A DNA stretch of 64,000 bases from Sweltsa coloradensis (taxonomy: Eukaryota > Arthropoda > Insecta > Plecoptera > Chloroperlidae): NCBI GenBank assembly GCA_024449915.1, contig JAMZAV010000629.1:1-64000 (forward strand), given 5' to 3'. Within the stretch, counting starts at the first letter, position 1; each line of letters begins with the position of its first letter. Of this stretch, positions 53,517-64,000 are shown in pieces. The notes beneath the pieces are model-generated. The model ran no database searches. It had not been told where the DNA came from and was given only the letters and a program-made list of their open reading frames with translations. Position numbers and translations under genes: made by a program.

Positions 53517-53985
53517 ATATTTTGTGCCTGATTTTCAAAGCATTTATCAAATCTATAAGAATGAGATATATTAGTCTTTTTAAAATGATAAGCAATATAA
53601 CGTATAAAACAAAATAAGTACGGTATGTTAATCAGTGTGTATATATAGTGACAAATGTTTCGGACGCTATTTTTCAGAAAATAATTAGAAATTATGCATA
53701 AACTATATGAGACGAAAACAAAAAAATACAAAAAAAATCTCGTTTTGGTTAGTCGGGGTAGAAGTTAGGTTGTGCCTGATTTTCAAAGCATTTATCAAAC
53801 CTATAAGAATGAGATGTATTAGTCTCTTTAAAATGATAAGCAATATAACGTATAAAACATAATAAGTACGGTATGTTAATCAGTGTATATAGTGACAAAT
53901 GTTTTCGGGCGCTCATTTTCAGAGAATAATTATAAATTGCGCATAAACTATAATATTGTGAGAAGAAAACAATAAAATATAAAAT
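53517..53985 (+). repeat. tandem duplication, ~250-bp period
   Basis: TTGTGCCTGATTTTCAAAGC recurs at 53520 and 53772, each followed by ATAAGAATGAGAT, AAAATGATAAGCAATATAAC and GTACGGTATGTTAATCAGTG. About 90% alike by eye. No function recognised. Confidence 0.85.
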
Positions 53986-53994
53986 ATATGAGCT

Positions 53995-54560
53995 TGGCCC
54001 AACTCATTTGCGCGCACTCAGGTGTTGATGATTTCTTCTGAACGGTTGGTAATATCATTACCAAATTTTGCATGGATGTTAATAAACTACGTTTATATTG
54101 ATTTCACAATTGATTGCAAAAATAAAGCATGCATTTTAAGATCCATTGCGAGTTCAAAACGTGAAAAAAGGGGAAATCCAAAACATGGATTCAATTCTGG
54201 TAATTACCACCAAACCGTTTATCTTACGATAAAACCAAATTAACCTACGCGTTCATATTGATTTAAAGGTTGATATCCAGTATGCAAATTTGAGTTAAAA
54301 AAATCTGTACACTTGGAATAAATTGAATAAATTGAAGTTGATCAAAATGGAGTAAATTTCTGTGATTTCACTAATTTTTTATTCAAAATCAATGAATTAA
54401 TTTAGGAATACGCGTACTGGATAGCATAGATTTATTCTTTATTAACGTTAGTGTGAAATTTGATAACGGTGTTATAAACCGTTTACCCGGAAAACCAGAA
54501 AGCTGAGCGCCTAAACTCGTCTCCGCGCCAGCCTCGGCGACCCCTCTTCGCGGCGTGGAA
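53995..54560 (+). repeat. repeat family G, copy 1 (empty site)
   Basis: GGCCCAACTCATTTGCGCGC to CCAGCCTCGGCGACCCCTC, reverse-complementary to 56060-56840 apart from the SINE there. A 73-codon open frame inside has no motif. Confidence 0.7.
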
Positions 54561-56060
54561 CTGTAATCATGATGTTTCAGCCGAAACTGTTAAACACCAC
54601 TCGGAAAACAAGAAATTGAACTTTAGCCCATGTACGAGAATAATCTTAAGACAAACAATTCGCACAGGAACAACAAACCTGCCTACAGGCCCGAGCTTTC
54701 TATGAATTTGTCATGCTATGCTGCGATGATTGCTTCCTACCAATAGTGGCTTAGCGTTGACAAGGTTTATTAACCATGAATTAAATTCACAAATAAACAG
54801 ATCGGTTAAACCTAAAAACATCTCAATCTAGCCGTCGAATATTTCATCTGGGTAGGTAGAGTCAAGAGAGGGGTTGTCCCTGGATAATGGTGGGGGTAGA
54901 GGGGGTAATAGCCATCTCCCCCCAGTTCCCATAATGTAAACCGATTGCAATACAGCCCCATAATAAAGATTGCCTTCAATCTACCTACGGCAATCTGTTT
55001 GTTGTCGCTGCATTACAAACTGTTGATGTATGCTTACTGCTGACACGTGCATATACTATTTCAGACAGGATATGTTTCACAAGCAGCTTGTAAGTTGCAC
55101 TGAAACTGCATGTGGGCATTCCTGCTTTTAACAATTAATAATAATTATGTAAGCTATAAATTAATCTGCCTGTTGAAAAGTTGTTACAATACCAAAGATT
55201 GCAACCTTTTCATAATCATATCATTGTTTTATTGATTTCCGTCATACAAACAAAGAAATAATATGATATTATTATTTCGAGATGTTTTCTCAGCATTGTA
55301 ATTTAATCAAATTTGATTGACAACATGTCCGGATCAAATTATTTTAGCGTCAGACCGAGAAGAAGCAAAAGAATTCAGCAACAATAATCTCAAATTTGTG
55401 GATTTCAGTCTGCCTCTGATGATTTGCAAAGTCGTATTGAAACGTGGGGTGTTTTAAATAAAACGAACACAGCGAAATGACTCGTAAAATATATTATTTA
55501 TTTTCTCAAATATTTCGGACTGTGAAAGCATCACCGTTGAAGCTAATAACACTACATGGATGATTCAATACGGTATTGAATACGATCCTACCTCTCACAT
55601 CCATGTAACCACTTGGAACTAGGATTGGGTCGGTTGGATCAAATCTCCCAAAAGTTGGGATCGGATTGAGTATTGGATCGAGTGCACAGCACACACACAG
55701 CAAAGCAGTATTCAAAGCTACAGCTAGATCGCATTAGTTTAGTATTGAGAACGGATTGAATCCCTTGTTTAATTCATGACATGTGAACGCTCACCACAGA
55801 ATCCAATCCAATCCCAATACAGAGGGTTGAATCGCTCATGTAAACATAGCTATTGTTAAATTCAAAATCTACTGATGCAAAACTAAACTAAAATGTAACT
55901 CACATAGTAACTGAAAATTTAATTGCAAGTGGTTTCGTCATCAATAGTAGTACTAAAATAGTAGCATAGTGGCACTTACAAATTAGTAATAATTCGACCA
56001 ACAATAGGTTTTAGGTCAATAAGCAATTATCCCTGTGGCGAGCGAGTATCGAGGGAGGGG
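54560..56060. other. unassigned intergenic DNA
   Basis: 55540-55850 contains several TTGGATCGGATTGAG / CAATCCAATCCCAAT motifs in opposed orientation, perhaps a decayed MITE. Nothing else recognised. Confidence 0.4.
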
Positions 56061-56840
56061 GGTGGCAAGCGAGTCAGAGGAGTCGCTGAGGCTGGTAAAC
56101 ACCGGTTTCATATTTCACACGAATCAATCTATGAGATTCAGGACGCGTATTCCTTAGATATTTAATTAATTAATTGTGAATACCGACAGTGTTGGCTCGG
56201 GCGCTAAGCGCTCGACTCTGATTCGGGAGGTCCCGGGTTCGAATCCCGTCGAGACCGGCAATCCTGACTGAAGGTTTTTTCCGAGGATTTCCTCAGTCGT
56301 TAAGGCGATTGCAAGGGATTGAGTCCTCTTAAACAGCCCTCGGACATCCCTTCACAATTTCCTATCCGCACATACCTAGTTCACCTGAAGAGGGGCTAAT
56401 TGCACCCTATAACAGGTTTCCCACGATAAAAATTTAAAAAAAAAAATAGTGAATAAAAAATTAGTGAAATCTCCGTAATTAACTTCATTTTGGTCAACTT
56501 CAGGAATTTATTCAAAGTGTACAGATTTTGTTAACGTACAGTTTTATACTGGCTGGATATCAACATTAAAATCAATGTGAACGTTCAGGTATATTTGGTT
56601 ATATCGTAAGATAAACGGTTTTGGTGGGAACTTCCTGAATTGAAATCTATGTTTTGGATTTCCCATTTTTTCACGTTTTGGACTTATGTCTCTCAATGGA
56701 TCGTTATGGCTTATTTTTTGCGACCAAGTGCGGATATCAATATAAAAGTTCTTTATAAACATTCATGCAAAATTTGAAATAATAATGATGTTAACAACCG
56801 TTCAGCAGAAACCGTCAGCACTTGAGTTGGGCAAGGGGGC
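56060..56840 (-). repeat. repeat family G, copy 2, interrupted by a SINE
   Basis: Inverted counterpart of 53995-54560: GTAAGATAAACGGTTTTGGT, GGATTTCCCATTTTTTCACG, ACGCGTATTCCTTAGATATT. The SINE at 56183-56448 sits where copy 1 is continuous. Confidence 0.72.
56183..56448 (+). repeat. tRNA-derived SINE family B, full, with target duplication
   Basis: tRNA head GTTGGCTCGGGCGCTAAGCG, B box GGGTTCGAATCCCGTCGAG, body and A-rich tail; flanked by GTGAATA (56176-56182, 56449-56455). The homologous repeat at 53995-54560 lacks it, giving the pre-insertion state. Confidence 0.92.
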
Positions 56841-56854
56841 AGTTGTATTCTTTA

Positions 56855-57090
56855 TCCAACCAAATACAAAAATTTGTAAAAAAAAAAAAAAAAAACGGCA
56901 GCCAAGCTCTCCTTCAAAAGTCTTCGGCTGTGAATGCTGTGAGATATAGAAGTTGAGCCAAGCTTTTTATTCTTTCTCCCTAGTTTCGCTTTGAAAATAA
57001 GTACGATCATTTCGCCTGTTGACGAGCGCCAAGCCAACGATTTTTGTGGTAAAAAAGTAAAAATTTTAAACTCGAAATCATAAAAAAATG
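56855..57090 (-). repeat. repeat family H, copy 2
   Basis: Reverse complement of 17690-17990 (CAAGCTCTCCTTCAAAAGTC, GCGCCAAGCCAACGATTTTT), beginning with an A-run at 56878-56895. Confidence 0.65.
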
Positions 57091-57645
57091 GCTTGGCCAT
57101 TGACATTTACCTATTTCCATACAAATGCACGTGCAGTTGCAAACAATCTAAATTTTCGTCAGTCGGATATCAAATTTCAGGGAGTATAATTATTTGTCGT
57201 TACATTTTTTAGTCCATTCGTGTTTCGAATGGGTGGACGAAGTGTTGCAAAACTAGAAGGTGCCAGTGTTACTTGTTAGTGTTTTTTTTTTTTTACTTGT
57301 AAGTTTTTATTACTCTGTAGAGTTTCATAAGTGCAAAATGTATGCCTGCAATATAGTTTCGGAACGTGCATCCTGCATACAATTATTACGTTGTAATTAT
57401 TTACTACAATTAAGAGGAGTGTTTCCCGACTTACCAAATCGAGAAATTACGTTGTATTTATGGTAAAAACAATACAGACATAATTCGCGTTGATTTTGAA
57501 ACTATTTAGGCTGATGTGTGTATTCGTGATGTATTTTTGCGTTGCATGTTTGGTGGATTTATTTTTTGTTTCGTAATATTTTCCCTGGAAATATAAACTG
57601 TGGTATCTTACCTAATGTCGCGTTTGACAATAACTTTATAGATAA

Positions 57646-58400
57646 CTAGGAAAACGCTAAAGTCCCGCCGCGTTGATGGATGAGCTTTTTTTGTAAGTTT
57701 TTTGTTTGCGTAGGACCACTTTTCTTTTGCAAGTGCTTTTTAAATGCATTGTAGGTGATTGTTGTCAAGTTTCTATTGTTACTTAATAATTGTTATTATA
57801 AACCAAAAAAAAATCATATCAAAAACCTTTATTTCTATGGATTTTGGTTAACTTTTTCAACTTTTTCTTTCAAAAGGTAATACATCACCATAACCTTAAT
57901 GTCCATGTGAAATCTGAACGTTGTAGCCCTCCCCGTTTGGTCAGAATCGGCCCAAATGTGACGAAAATATCGCACTAAAAATTGAAAAACTAATATTAAA
58001 ACCTATATTTCTAAGGATTCTGGCTAACTTTTTCAACTTTTTCTTTCAAAAGGTACTACATCACCATATTCTTAATGTCCATGTGAAATATGAACGTTGT
58101 AGCCCCACCCGTTTGGTCAGAATCGGCCCAAATGTCACGAAAATATCGCACTAAAAATCGAAAAAAATCGTAAAAGTACGATATTCACGAGAAATATTTC
58201 TTCGATTGCACCCGAAAACAATACACCTCTAAGTTCAGAGAAAACGAAGGTCCCCCAAAAATTTCATCAAGATCGCATATGCCGTTTGCCCGGTAGAGAG
58301 CAAACAGACAGGGAAAAAAAAAAAAAAAAAACACCCGAACTAATTTTTTGGGGGGGGTCAGTGAAATTGAAGTCTTCGCTTCGCTCGCTGCGCTCATCCA
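57646..58400 (-). mobile_element. Helitron2-like element, family P, full
   Basis: Left CTAGGAAAACGCTAAAGTCC, CGCCGCGTTGATGGATGAGC; right TTCGCTCGCTGCGCTCATCCA. T|T site. Internal GTTTGGTCAGAATCGGCCCA twice. Confidence 0.78.
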
Positions 58401-58477
58401 AATAGGAGAACTGTATAATAAAATGAAACAATATTCGTTGTTTGTTTTGCAGTAATCGTATAGATTTGTCTAATTAT

Positions 58478-58868
58478 TGGATGAGCGAAGCGAAGACTTC
58501 AATTTCACCGACCCCCCAAAAAATTTAGCTCGGTTGTTTTTTTTTTTTTTTTTTGTTTGTTTGTTTTTCCGTCTGTTTGTTCGCTCTCTACCGGGAAAAC
58601 GACATATGCGATCTTGATGAAAATTTGAGGGGACCTTCGAAATCTCTTAACTTAGACTTGATTAAAACCTTTATTTCTATAGATTCTGGCTAACTTTTTC
58701 ATTTTTTTTCTTTCAAAAGTCAATACAATACCCTAACCTTAATGTCCATGTGAAATATGAACGTTGTAGCCCCACCCGTTTGGTCAGAATCCGCCCAAAT
58801 AGCACGAAAATATAGATTTTAGATCTTTCTCACAGCCTTGTATGAAAACTTCACAGGAGATTGTATTT
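58478..58868. mobile_element. chimeric family P fragment: 5' end (+) joined to inverted interior (-)
   Basis: 58478-58660 is a plus-strand 5' end (T|TGGATGAGCGAAGCGAAG); from ~58663 the interior continues in minus orientation (TTTATTTCTATAGATTCTGG, CCCGTTTGGTCAGAATCCG). The terminal 74 bp (58795-58868) reappear at 60818-60888. Confidence 0.65.
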
Positions 58869-59162
58869 AGGTGCACGCTAGTGCACCGCAGCCAAGCCGC
58901 GGTGCGCTACACACTCAAGCACCTTATACACCAAGCAGAGTTGGGGTGATTTCGAGGTGTTACCCAGCCGTCATGTAACGTGATGTGAACTTGAAAACTA
59001 TCACAATCGAGGGGATTTAGGTACCTGACAACACATGCCAAATTTTATTGGGGTACGACCATTCCTTCTTGGTGAAAAAATGTCTTCAAACATGCTCAAA
59101 ATCACTTTAAGGATGTTAGCTACTGCTAGCTACTGCTAGCTACTGCTAACATCTAATACGTC

Positions 59163-59305
59163 GGCCCGCGATTCTGACCAGACGGGTGGGGCTACAATGT
59201 TCATATTTTACATGGACATTAAGGTTATAGAATAGTCTCTTTTGAAAAAAAAAGTTGAAAAAGTTTGTTGGAAGGCTTCCAAATAAAGGTTTTAAAATAA
59301 GCCTT
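59163..59305 (+). mobile_element. Helitron2-like family P interior fragment
   Basis: GATTCTGACCAGACGGGTGG, GGCTACAATGTTCATATTTT, ACATGGACATTAAGGTTAT as in family P; no ends. Preceded by three GCTACTGCTA repeats (59117-59148). Confidence 0.6.
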
Positions 59306-59394
59306 AAACACTTGGCATATAATCAACAAGTAACCATAGTTACTTGACACTTGTTGACGGTATAAGCAGAGTTAGGCGGGAAAGTGCGATACGT

Positions 59395-59640
59395 AAACAA
59401 ATGGCGGACATTTAAAAATTTTCTTCTTTGTGTGGAACGAGAAAAGGTGTCATTATACTCTCATAAAACAAATCAGAAACCGTCCCTGGCCTAGGCCCAG
59501 ATGTGGAAAATTATTTATAATGCAAAAGTGTAGGTCTAAAGTTCCATTTGGCTATAGGACTAGATAAAATTATTACTTACATTACATGTTTGACAAGCCT
59601 AGCCAACCCTAGGCCAGCACAACATAGTTCTGATATGAAC
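59395..59640 (+). repeat. repeat F, copy 2
   Basis: Same orientation as 33465-33720 (GCGGACATTTAAAAATTTTC, GGCCTAGGCCCAGATGTGGA). Confidence 0.7.
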
Positions 59641-59814
59641 TTGCTCAACTGTTTGTTTACATAATTGCAACAATCAAATCATTTCATACAACTTGTCTTT
59701 CGATTGGCCCGCGTTTATGAAGGCACTGCCATCTAGAATAAATATAGAACTTTTTCGAGCTCTTTGCTATACGCAAATCTTTTTAAAGTGTTTGGATTTC
59801 GTGATACTCTTTCA

Positions 59815-60225
59815 ACCATAGACATCCTATATAATTGGCTAGACCAGCAGTCGGTGGTCCACTTCCGGTACAATTAGAAGCCATCTTAAAATGACAGTTT
59901 ACATGTTAATCAAATGGGAGCGATTTGTGGTCAAATAGTTCTCAAGATTGCCGCCAGGTTGACAGGTAAGCATACTAGCCTTTAACACCAAATGATTACT
60001 AAATTCCCTTATGCAATCACTTCGTATTGTTTCTTTTGTTTAATACCATGCTGCACAAGCTAAAACCATATCAAACAATCCAGTAAAATACTTTATTGCA
60101 TTAAAAAAGCATAAATTAAAACACCAAATCGCCATCTTGAAATGGGCCGGTTGAGTCTTCAATTTGCCACGCTCGCGCCTGTGCGGAGGTATAGGAGACT
60201 GCTAATCTAGCCTACTATAGGGGTT
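59815..60225 (-). repeat. repeat family E, full copy with TIR-like ends
   Basis: GGCTAGACCAGCAGTC (59841) and GACTGCTAATCTAGCC (60199-60214) are inverted ends; both are preceded on the outside by CTATA-rich sequence. ~400 bp, AAGATGGC/GCCATCTT motifs inside; no coding capacity. Confidence 0.65.
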
Positions 60226-60770
60226 TAATTAATATCAATGCTTTCAACTCACAACCCATGACGTTTTCCACGATACCGTTCAAGAATACCAATTCCTTCG
60301 AAAACGAAAACGACTTCGTTTTCAAATTGCGTTTTCAACTCATCTCCCACGAACTCAAGAATTGGGGTCCAGTCCTTATACCGTCGTTATACCATGGTTA
60401 TACCACCTATACCCAGGATGTACATGAATCCGGGTCTAGATATTTTACATCCTATATTGTTACTGCTAATACCATAGAATTAAAATCAACTTTGATAAAA
60501 ATATTATATTTTAGCAAATAATTTTGTAATGGAACTTGAAAAAGTAATGAGATCACACACATAACAAAAACTTGTAGAAATACAGCCAAACCTTACACAC
60601 TCAAAAGGAATGAGATCTAAAAAAGGGCCAAGCTCATCTACCCTTCCACATAAACGTACAGTGTCCCATAACAGCATCCTCGAAAAGCTTGGCAAAATAG
60701 AATTTGCATGTTATTACGTTTAAATTAATTAGAAAAAAAGAACTTGGATAAACTATTACGTTAAATTAAT
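60226..60770. other. unassigned intergenic DNA
   Basis: An 87-codon open frame (60258-60521, +) has no recognisable motif or splice support. Nothing else seen. Confidence 0.4.
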
Positions 60771-60771
60771 A

Positions 60772-60960
60772 ATCAAAGATCCAACAGACCTTATGATTGC
60801 TTTGTATGGGCAATCCGCCCAAATAGCACGAAAATATAGATTTTAGATCTTTCTCACAGCCTTGTATGAAAACTTCACAGGAGATTGTATACCTTATACT
60901 CACAGCCTTGTTCCAAACAATCAAAGATCCAACAGACCTTATGATTGCTTTGTATGGGCC
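60772..60960. repeat. direct repeat around a Helitron2-like fragment
   Basis: AATCAAAGATCCAACAGACC through TTTGTATGGGC occurs at 60771 and 60917; between them lies a copy of 58795-58868. Confidence 0.75.
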
Positions 60961-61018
60961 GTGTTAATATGTTTTTATTATTATTTTAAATTAATATTAA
61001 CATTTTATAATTAAAAAG

Positions 61019-61064
61019 CTCATCCATCAACGTGACTAAAAAAAGCGTTTGCGAAGCTTCCTAG
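61019..61064 (+). mobile_element. isolated Helitron2-like 3' terminus, family R
   Basis: GCTCATCCATCAACGTGACT, AAAAAAAGCGTTTGCGAAGC, TTCCTAG|T. A 3' end without a recognisable body. Confidence 0.6.
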
Positions 61065-61491
61065 TGTAATGAACTTTTATCTAATGAACTTGACGTTGTA
61101 ACGTTGCGTGAAAAGGGGGTACGGGGTGTAAATATATCTAGTGCATCACGACAATCAGTCATTACTGGTAACTGATAAAACGTTGAAAAAGTGCTGTTTG
61201 TTTTCTTCAAAAATCGTTGACACTGCAACGCAATCACGTGGTAGGAAATCAAAGAAATTCTTAGCCTAAACAAAATTTTTTGACAAATCAATCTTGAATA
61301 TACCTATGTGTAAAGAACGAACTGATGACAAATGAAGTAAAATGATGATTTTACTTTGCCGTTATTACCAAAGATTGGTGTCGTTTATTACTTAGGTTCA
61401 TGTTTTTGGTTGCACGTAAAGTAAAAACCACATACCAAGTGAAAGTCGTATTAAAAATGAGTCACTGTATTAATGATTGTACTATTTCTAA

Positions 61492-61620
61492 TTAGGAAAA
61501 CGCTTAAGTCCCGCCGCGTTGTTGGATGAGCGTAATTGGTGCATTGGGCAGCCATTTGTGTTATGCGGATTTTCTGTTGTTCTGTGAAAAAAATAAAAAT
61601 CATTACTAAGTTGAAGATTT
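61492..61620 (-). mobile_element. Helitron2-like family Q 3' fragment
   Basis: TTAGGAAAACGCTTAAGTCC (CTAG decayed to TTAG), CGCCGCGTTGTTGGATGAGC, then the family Q interior, cut by the next element. Confidence 0.65.
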
Positions 61621-61627
61621 TTTAGAA

Positions 61628-62010
61628 CTAGGAAAACGCTTAAGTCCCGTCGCGTTGATGGATGAGCTTTTTTTAAGTTTTTAGTTTGCGTGGGATCTAT
61701 TTACTTATCAAGTGCCTTTTGAACGTATTGTTGGTGATTGTTGTCAAGTTTCTATTGTTACTTGTAAATTGTTATTATAAACCTTAATAAACTCATATAA
61801 ATACCATTATTCTATAGATTCTGGCTAACGTTTTCTACTTTTCTTTCAAAAAGCAATACATCACCATTACCTTAATGTCCTTGTGAAATATGAACGTTGT
61901 AGCCCCACCCGTTTGGTCAGAATCGGCCCAAATGTCACGAAAATATCGCACTAAAAATCGGAAAAAATCGTAAAAGTACGATATTCATGAGAAATATTTC
62001 TTCGATTGAT
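61628..62010 (-). mobile_element. Helitron2-like family P 3' half
   Basis: CTAGGAAAACGCTTAAGTCC, CGTCGCGTTGATGGATGAGC, interior as at 57646-58400; the 5' end is lost. Confidence 0.68.
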
Positions 62011-62039
62011 AATAATTGAATGAAATAATTTAAAATAAT

Positions 62040-62352
62040 AACAGCCAGGCAAATAACGAACAATAAATATTTTTTCAAAATCAAAACCATTGTCGTTAAA
62101 ATAATTTCTAAACATTGGCAGCCTATTTTTCAATTTATTATTTCTTCTAGGTTTAAATCGTAACTGATCTATTTGATTTTGTTAGCAGTTCTCAGTTAAC
62201 TCGTACCAGATGTATGTTTAAAATTTCAGTGCAATCTGTTCAGCGATTCGGCTGATTTTTATAGAACACACACACACACACACACACACACAGAGAATCA
62301 CGGAAGTGCCGATTGGCGTTGTACCACTTCGTTCGCTGCGCTCACTCGTATA
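62040..62352 (-). mobile_element. Helitron2-like 5' half, family T, copy 2
   Basis: Interior as at 49180-49475, (CA)n at 62262-62291, 5' end TCGTTCGCTGCGCTCACTCGT at the right edge. Confidence 0.62.
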
Positions 62353-62584
62353 TAAAAATAAAACAATTAAAACCAAAATCTTTCCACACAAAACAATTAT
62401 TTATTTTCAAATTTGTTAACACAATCTAGAGTAAGTATTTCATTCAGTAGTTAAAGTCAAATCCAAAGTTTAACATTTTTGACCTGTTGAAAACACAGTG
62501 CACGAATCCTTGCATAAAAGGAAACCATGTTGATTTCCCTGCATCTTTATAATGAACGAGAACCTAATGCAGAACTCGAGACGC

Positions 62585-62685
62585 TCAGTGCAGTGTTGGC
62601 ACCAGCACCTTCTTCAAGGAACAGTTCTCGAAGTGCAGTGTTGCCACCAGCACCTTCTTCAAGGAACAGTTCTCGAAGTGCATGG
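62585..62685. repeat. 46-bp direct duplication in the 3' flank of gene 4
   Basis: GTGCAGTGTTGGCACCAGCA plus CCTTCTTCAAGGAACAGTTC, then a second nearly identical unit. 15-110 bases past the gene 4 stop. Confidence 0.85.
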
Positions 62686-62697
62686 GTTGGACTTGAT

Positions 62698-62852
62698 TTA
62701 TTTTTCACATAAATAAGGCAACTTTGACGTTGCGCTATTAGCTGCAGGAACGTCCCAGTGGCCTTGTAAAGTAGTGCCAAACAAGGCGAATGGGTTATCA
62801 CACGCTGCCGCAGGGAAAAATTTGAGAATCGGAGTGTCACTTATTGGAGCAC
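62698..62852 (-). CDS. gene 4 CTLD exon, second half
   Basis: Acceptor CACGTTCTAG; 155 bases, ends GAAAAATAA. AATAAA overlaps the stop codon, as in gene 3. Confidence 0.85.
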
Positions 62853-63192
62853 CTAGAACGTGAAAATTTAAATCTCAAACGATTTTGTTTTTAAATATGA
62901 AGATATGTTTAATAAGTGTGCAAATATTTAATTAAATCATTACCTTTCATTGTTTGCCATGTTTTATTCTTTAATTCAATGCCAGCCCAAAAATCTATTG
63001 CATTGGTTGCGTTCACAGTAGTAGATGGTATTTTCATGTAAGCGTTGACATAATCTAGTCTGGCTTGGGTTGTAATGGCCAAGACGAAGGCCCCAACAGA
63101 TTTGCAGTCAGCTATAGCGTACACCAAGGTGTTTGGTCCAGACGGTTTCTTGATTATACCGACACCAGTCACGTTCTCAAAGCCGGGAGGAA
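62698..63192 (-). CDS. gene 4: C-type-lectin-like gene, 3' two exons (5' end outside window)
   Basis: Exons 63192-62944 (249 bases, phase 1-1) and 62852-62698 (to TAA), split by a 91-base intron. Paralogue of gene 3: VGIIKKPSGPNTLVYA, ADCKSVGAFVLA, FWAGIELKNKTWQT, then PISDTPILKF and LPYLCEK. The frame is intact across the junction where gene 3 has lost a base. First and last CTLD Cys are present; an extra Cys (AACDN) may pair differently, and the usual inner pair is missing. Upstream exons (signal peptide, sushi-like, linker) are expected beyond 64000; none seen in 63.2-64 kb. Confidence 0.85.
62944..63192 (-). CDS. gene 4 CTLD exon, first half
   Basis: Acceptor CTATTCTAG, donor ATGAAAG|GTAATG. 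Opens TTCCTCCCGGCTTTGAG, in the same register as gene 3 exon 5 (TTCCTCCAGGCTACGTG). Confidence 0.87.
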
Positions 63193-63785
63193 CTAGAATA
63201 GGAGACTTCTATTATTGTATTTTATTGTAATGTTACAAATTTATTTTTTAACCATAATATATAAAAAGCGTAATACTTAAATAAAATATATCTTAAAACT
63301 GTAATTTTTTAAACGAACTTTTTAAGCTTTTTGATCCTGAAATTTGGAAAAAGGACACTTAAAAAAATTCAAACCGGTTTATTTTTTGTTTTAATTAGAT
63401 CTTAGAGAAACCATTTAAAAAGGCACTACAAACATAATACGTCTTGAAATTGGTTTTAACTATATATACTCAAACATGCAAAAATGTGACCCTATATGAA
63501 ACCACTTCTTGGTAATCAGCATATTTGAATTTCGCGCCCAAACTACAAAATGAGTGTACGCACAGAAAAGATACACGAATACACGTCAATAATAGCCAAT
63601 ATTAATTTGTGAACAAAATCTTCCAAGGACACTGGCTGGGTATATAAAGATCACGTAGATTCATAACTAATTTACTTGCATGAAATACATGTTTTCGGTT
63701 TAGCTGCTAGATACCACCTTAAACGATATAATTTTATCTTGATGATTTTAAAAATATTTTTATAAGTTTATAAAAAAAACAAAAA
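63193..63785. other. gene 4 intron sequence, unassigned
   Basis: AT-rich; no exon or known repeat seen. Confidence 0.5.
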
Positions 63786-63789
63786 ACAA

Positions 63790-64000
63790 AAAATGTATTT
63801 AGAGTCTATCCACTTAGTTATATAACTGATTTTCAGTGGAGGACTTTAAATCAAAGCGACCAAGCCAACCCTGTAGGCCCCGACGCAATCGACGAGTGAG
63901 CGATAACCAACCAAAGATCGATATTTGTAATAGGAAATATAGCAATCAGTGGTATGGACAGTGCGAACATCACGCAAATCAACGCCAGAAATCTTAACAC
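63790..64000 (-). repeat. tRNA-derived SINE family A, cut by the window end
   Basis: TTTAGAGTCTATCCACTTAG, CAAAGCGACCAAGCCAACCC, GACGCAATCGACGAGTGAGC, CAGTGGTATGGACAGTGCGA. The tRNA head would lie beyond 64000. Confidence 0.85.

Noticed and set aside
56195..56270. tRNA gene (A and B boxes)
   Set aside because: Head of SINE family B: followed by the conserved SINE body, A-rich tail and target duplication. The same applies to the other A and B family heads.

Overview
The window looks like a piece of an AT-rich, repeat-dense invertebrate nuclear genome. Short GC-richer exons with GT/AG splice sites sit between long introns packed with retrotransposon and DNA-transposon debris. A TATA box spaced 31 nt from a TCATTC initiator, a BEL/Pao LTR retrotransposon, a Penelope-like element and tRNA- and 5S-rRNA-derived SINEs all fit a metazoan, perhaps an arthropod. 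I cannot name the species from the sequence alone. There is no prokaryotic gene organisation and no CRISPR array.

Genes. Joining exons by splice phase gives four secreted-protein genes. Gene 1 (+, 2226-8087, 4 exons, 319 aa): signal peptide, two related Arg/Lys-rich exon modules, then a Pro/Thr-, Gly- and Asp/Glu-rich tail; no known family recognised. Gene 3 (-, 27363 to 19099, 6 exons): signal peptide, sushi (CCP)-like exon, Thr/Ser-rich linker and a two-exon C-type-lectin-like domain (CTLD), with a one-base deletion at the start of the last exon. Gene 2 (+, 34746-48346, 4 exons, 239 aa, intact): signal peptide, degenerate sushi-like module and a four-cysteine CTLD. Gene 4 (-, 63192 to 62698, continuing past the window): the two CTLD exons of a close paralogue of gene 3. 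The cluster suggests a local family of secreted lectin-like proteins; a role in recognition or defence is inference only.

Mobile DNA fills most of the rest. (i) The last intron of gene 2 is a nest: a TIR element (37491-47958) holds a complete BEL/Pao element (37750-47503; 193-bp LTRs that I read as identical; 5-bp target duplication GTATT). That element has broken gag-pol and a 3.3-kb inverted repeat (43944-47287) between pol and the 3' LTR. (ii) At least five related families of non-autonomous elements have TGGATGAGCG-type 5' ends, an offset inverted copy followed by a small hairpin and CTAG at the 3' end, and mostly T|T insertion sites; this matches Helitron2/Helentron-type elements. (iii) Three hAT-type MITEs have 8-bp target duplications (one of them 7/8). 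(iv) A Penelope-like GIY-YIG remnant lies between ~125-bp inverted arms that carry hammerhead-like motifs; a second, shorter inverted-repeat element has a similar end. (v) There are two tRNA-derived SINE families, one 5S-derived SINE, LINE tails and a LINE ORF2 relic. A satellite at 8.3-9.5 kb shares sequence with the 5S SINE.

Layout: 0-2.2 kb SINEs; 2.2-8.1 gene 1; 8.1-18.8 intergenic repeats; 19.1-27.4 gene 3; 27.4-34.7 repeats, GC-rich islands and a THAP-like ORF; 34.7-48.3 gene 2 with the BEL nest; 48.4-62.5 dense Helitron-like and other repeats; 62.7-64 gene 4 and a SINE cut by the window edge.
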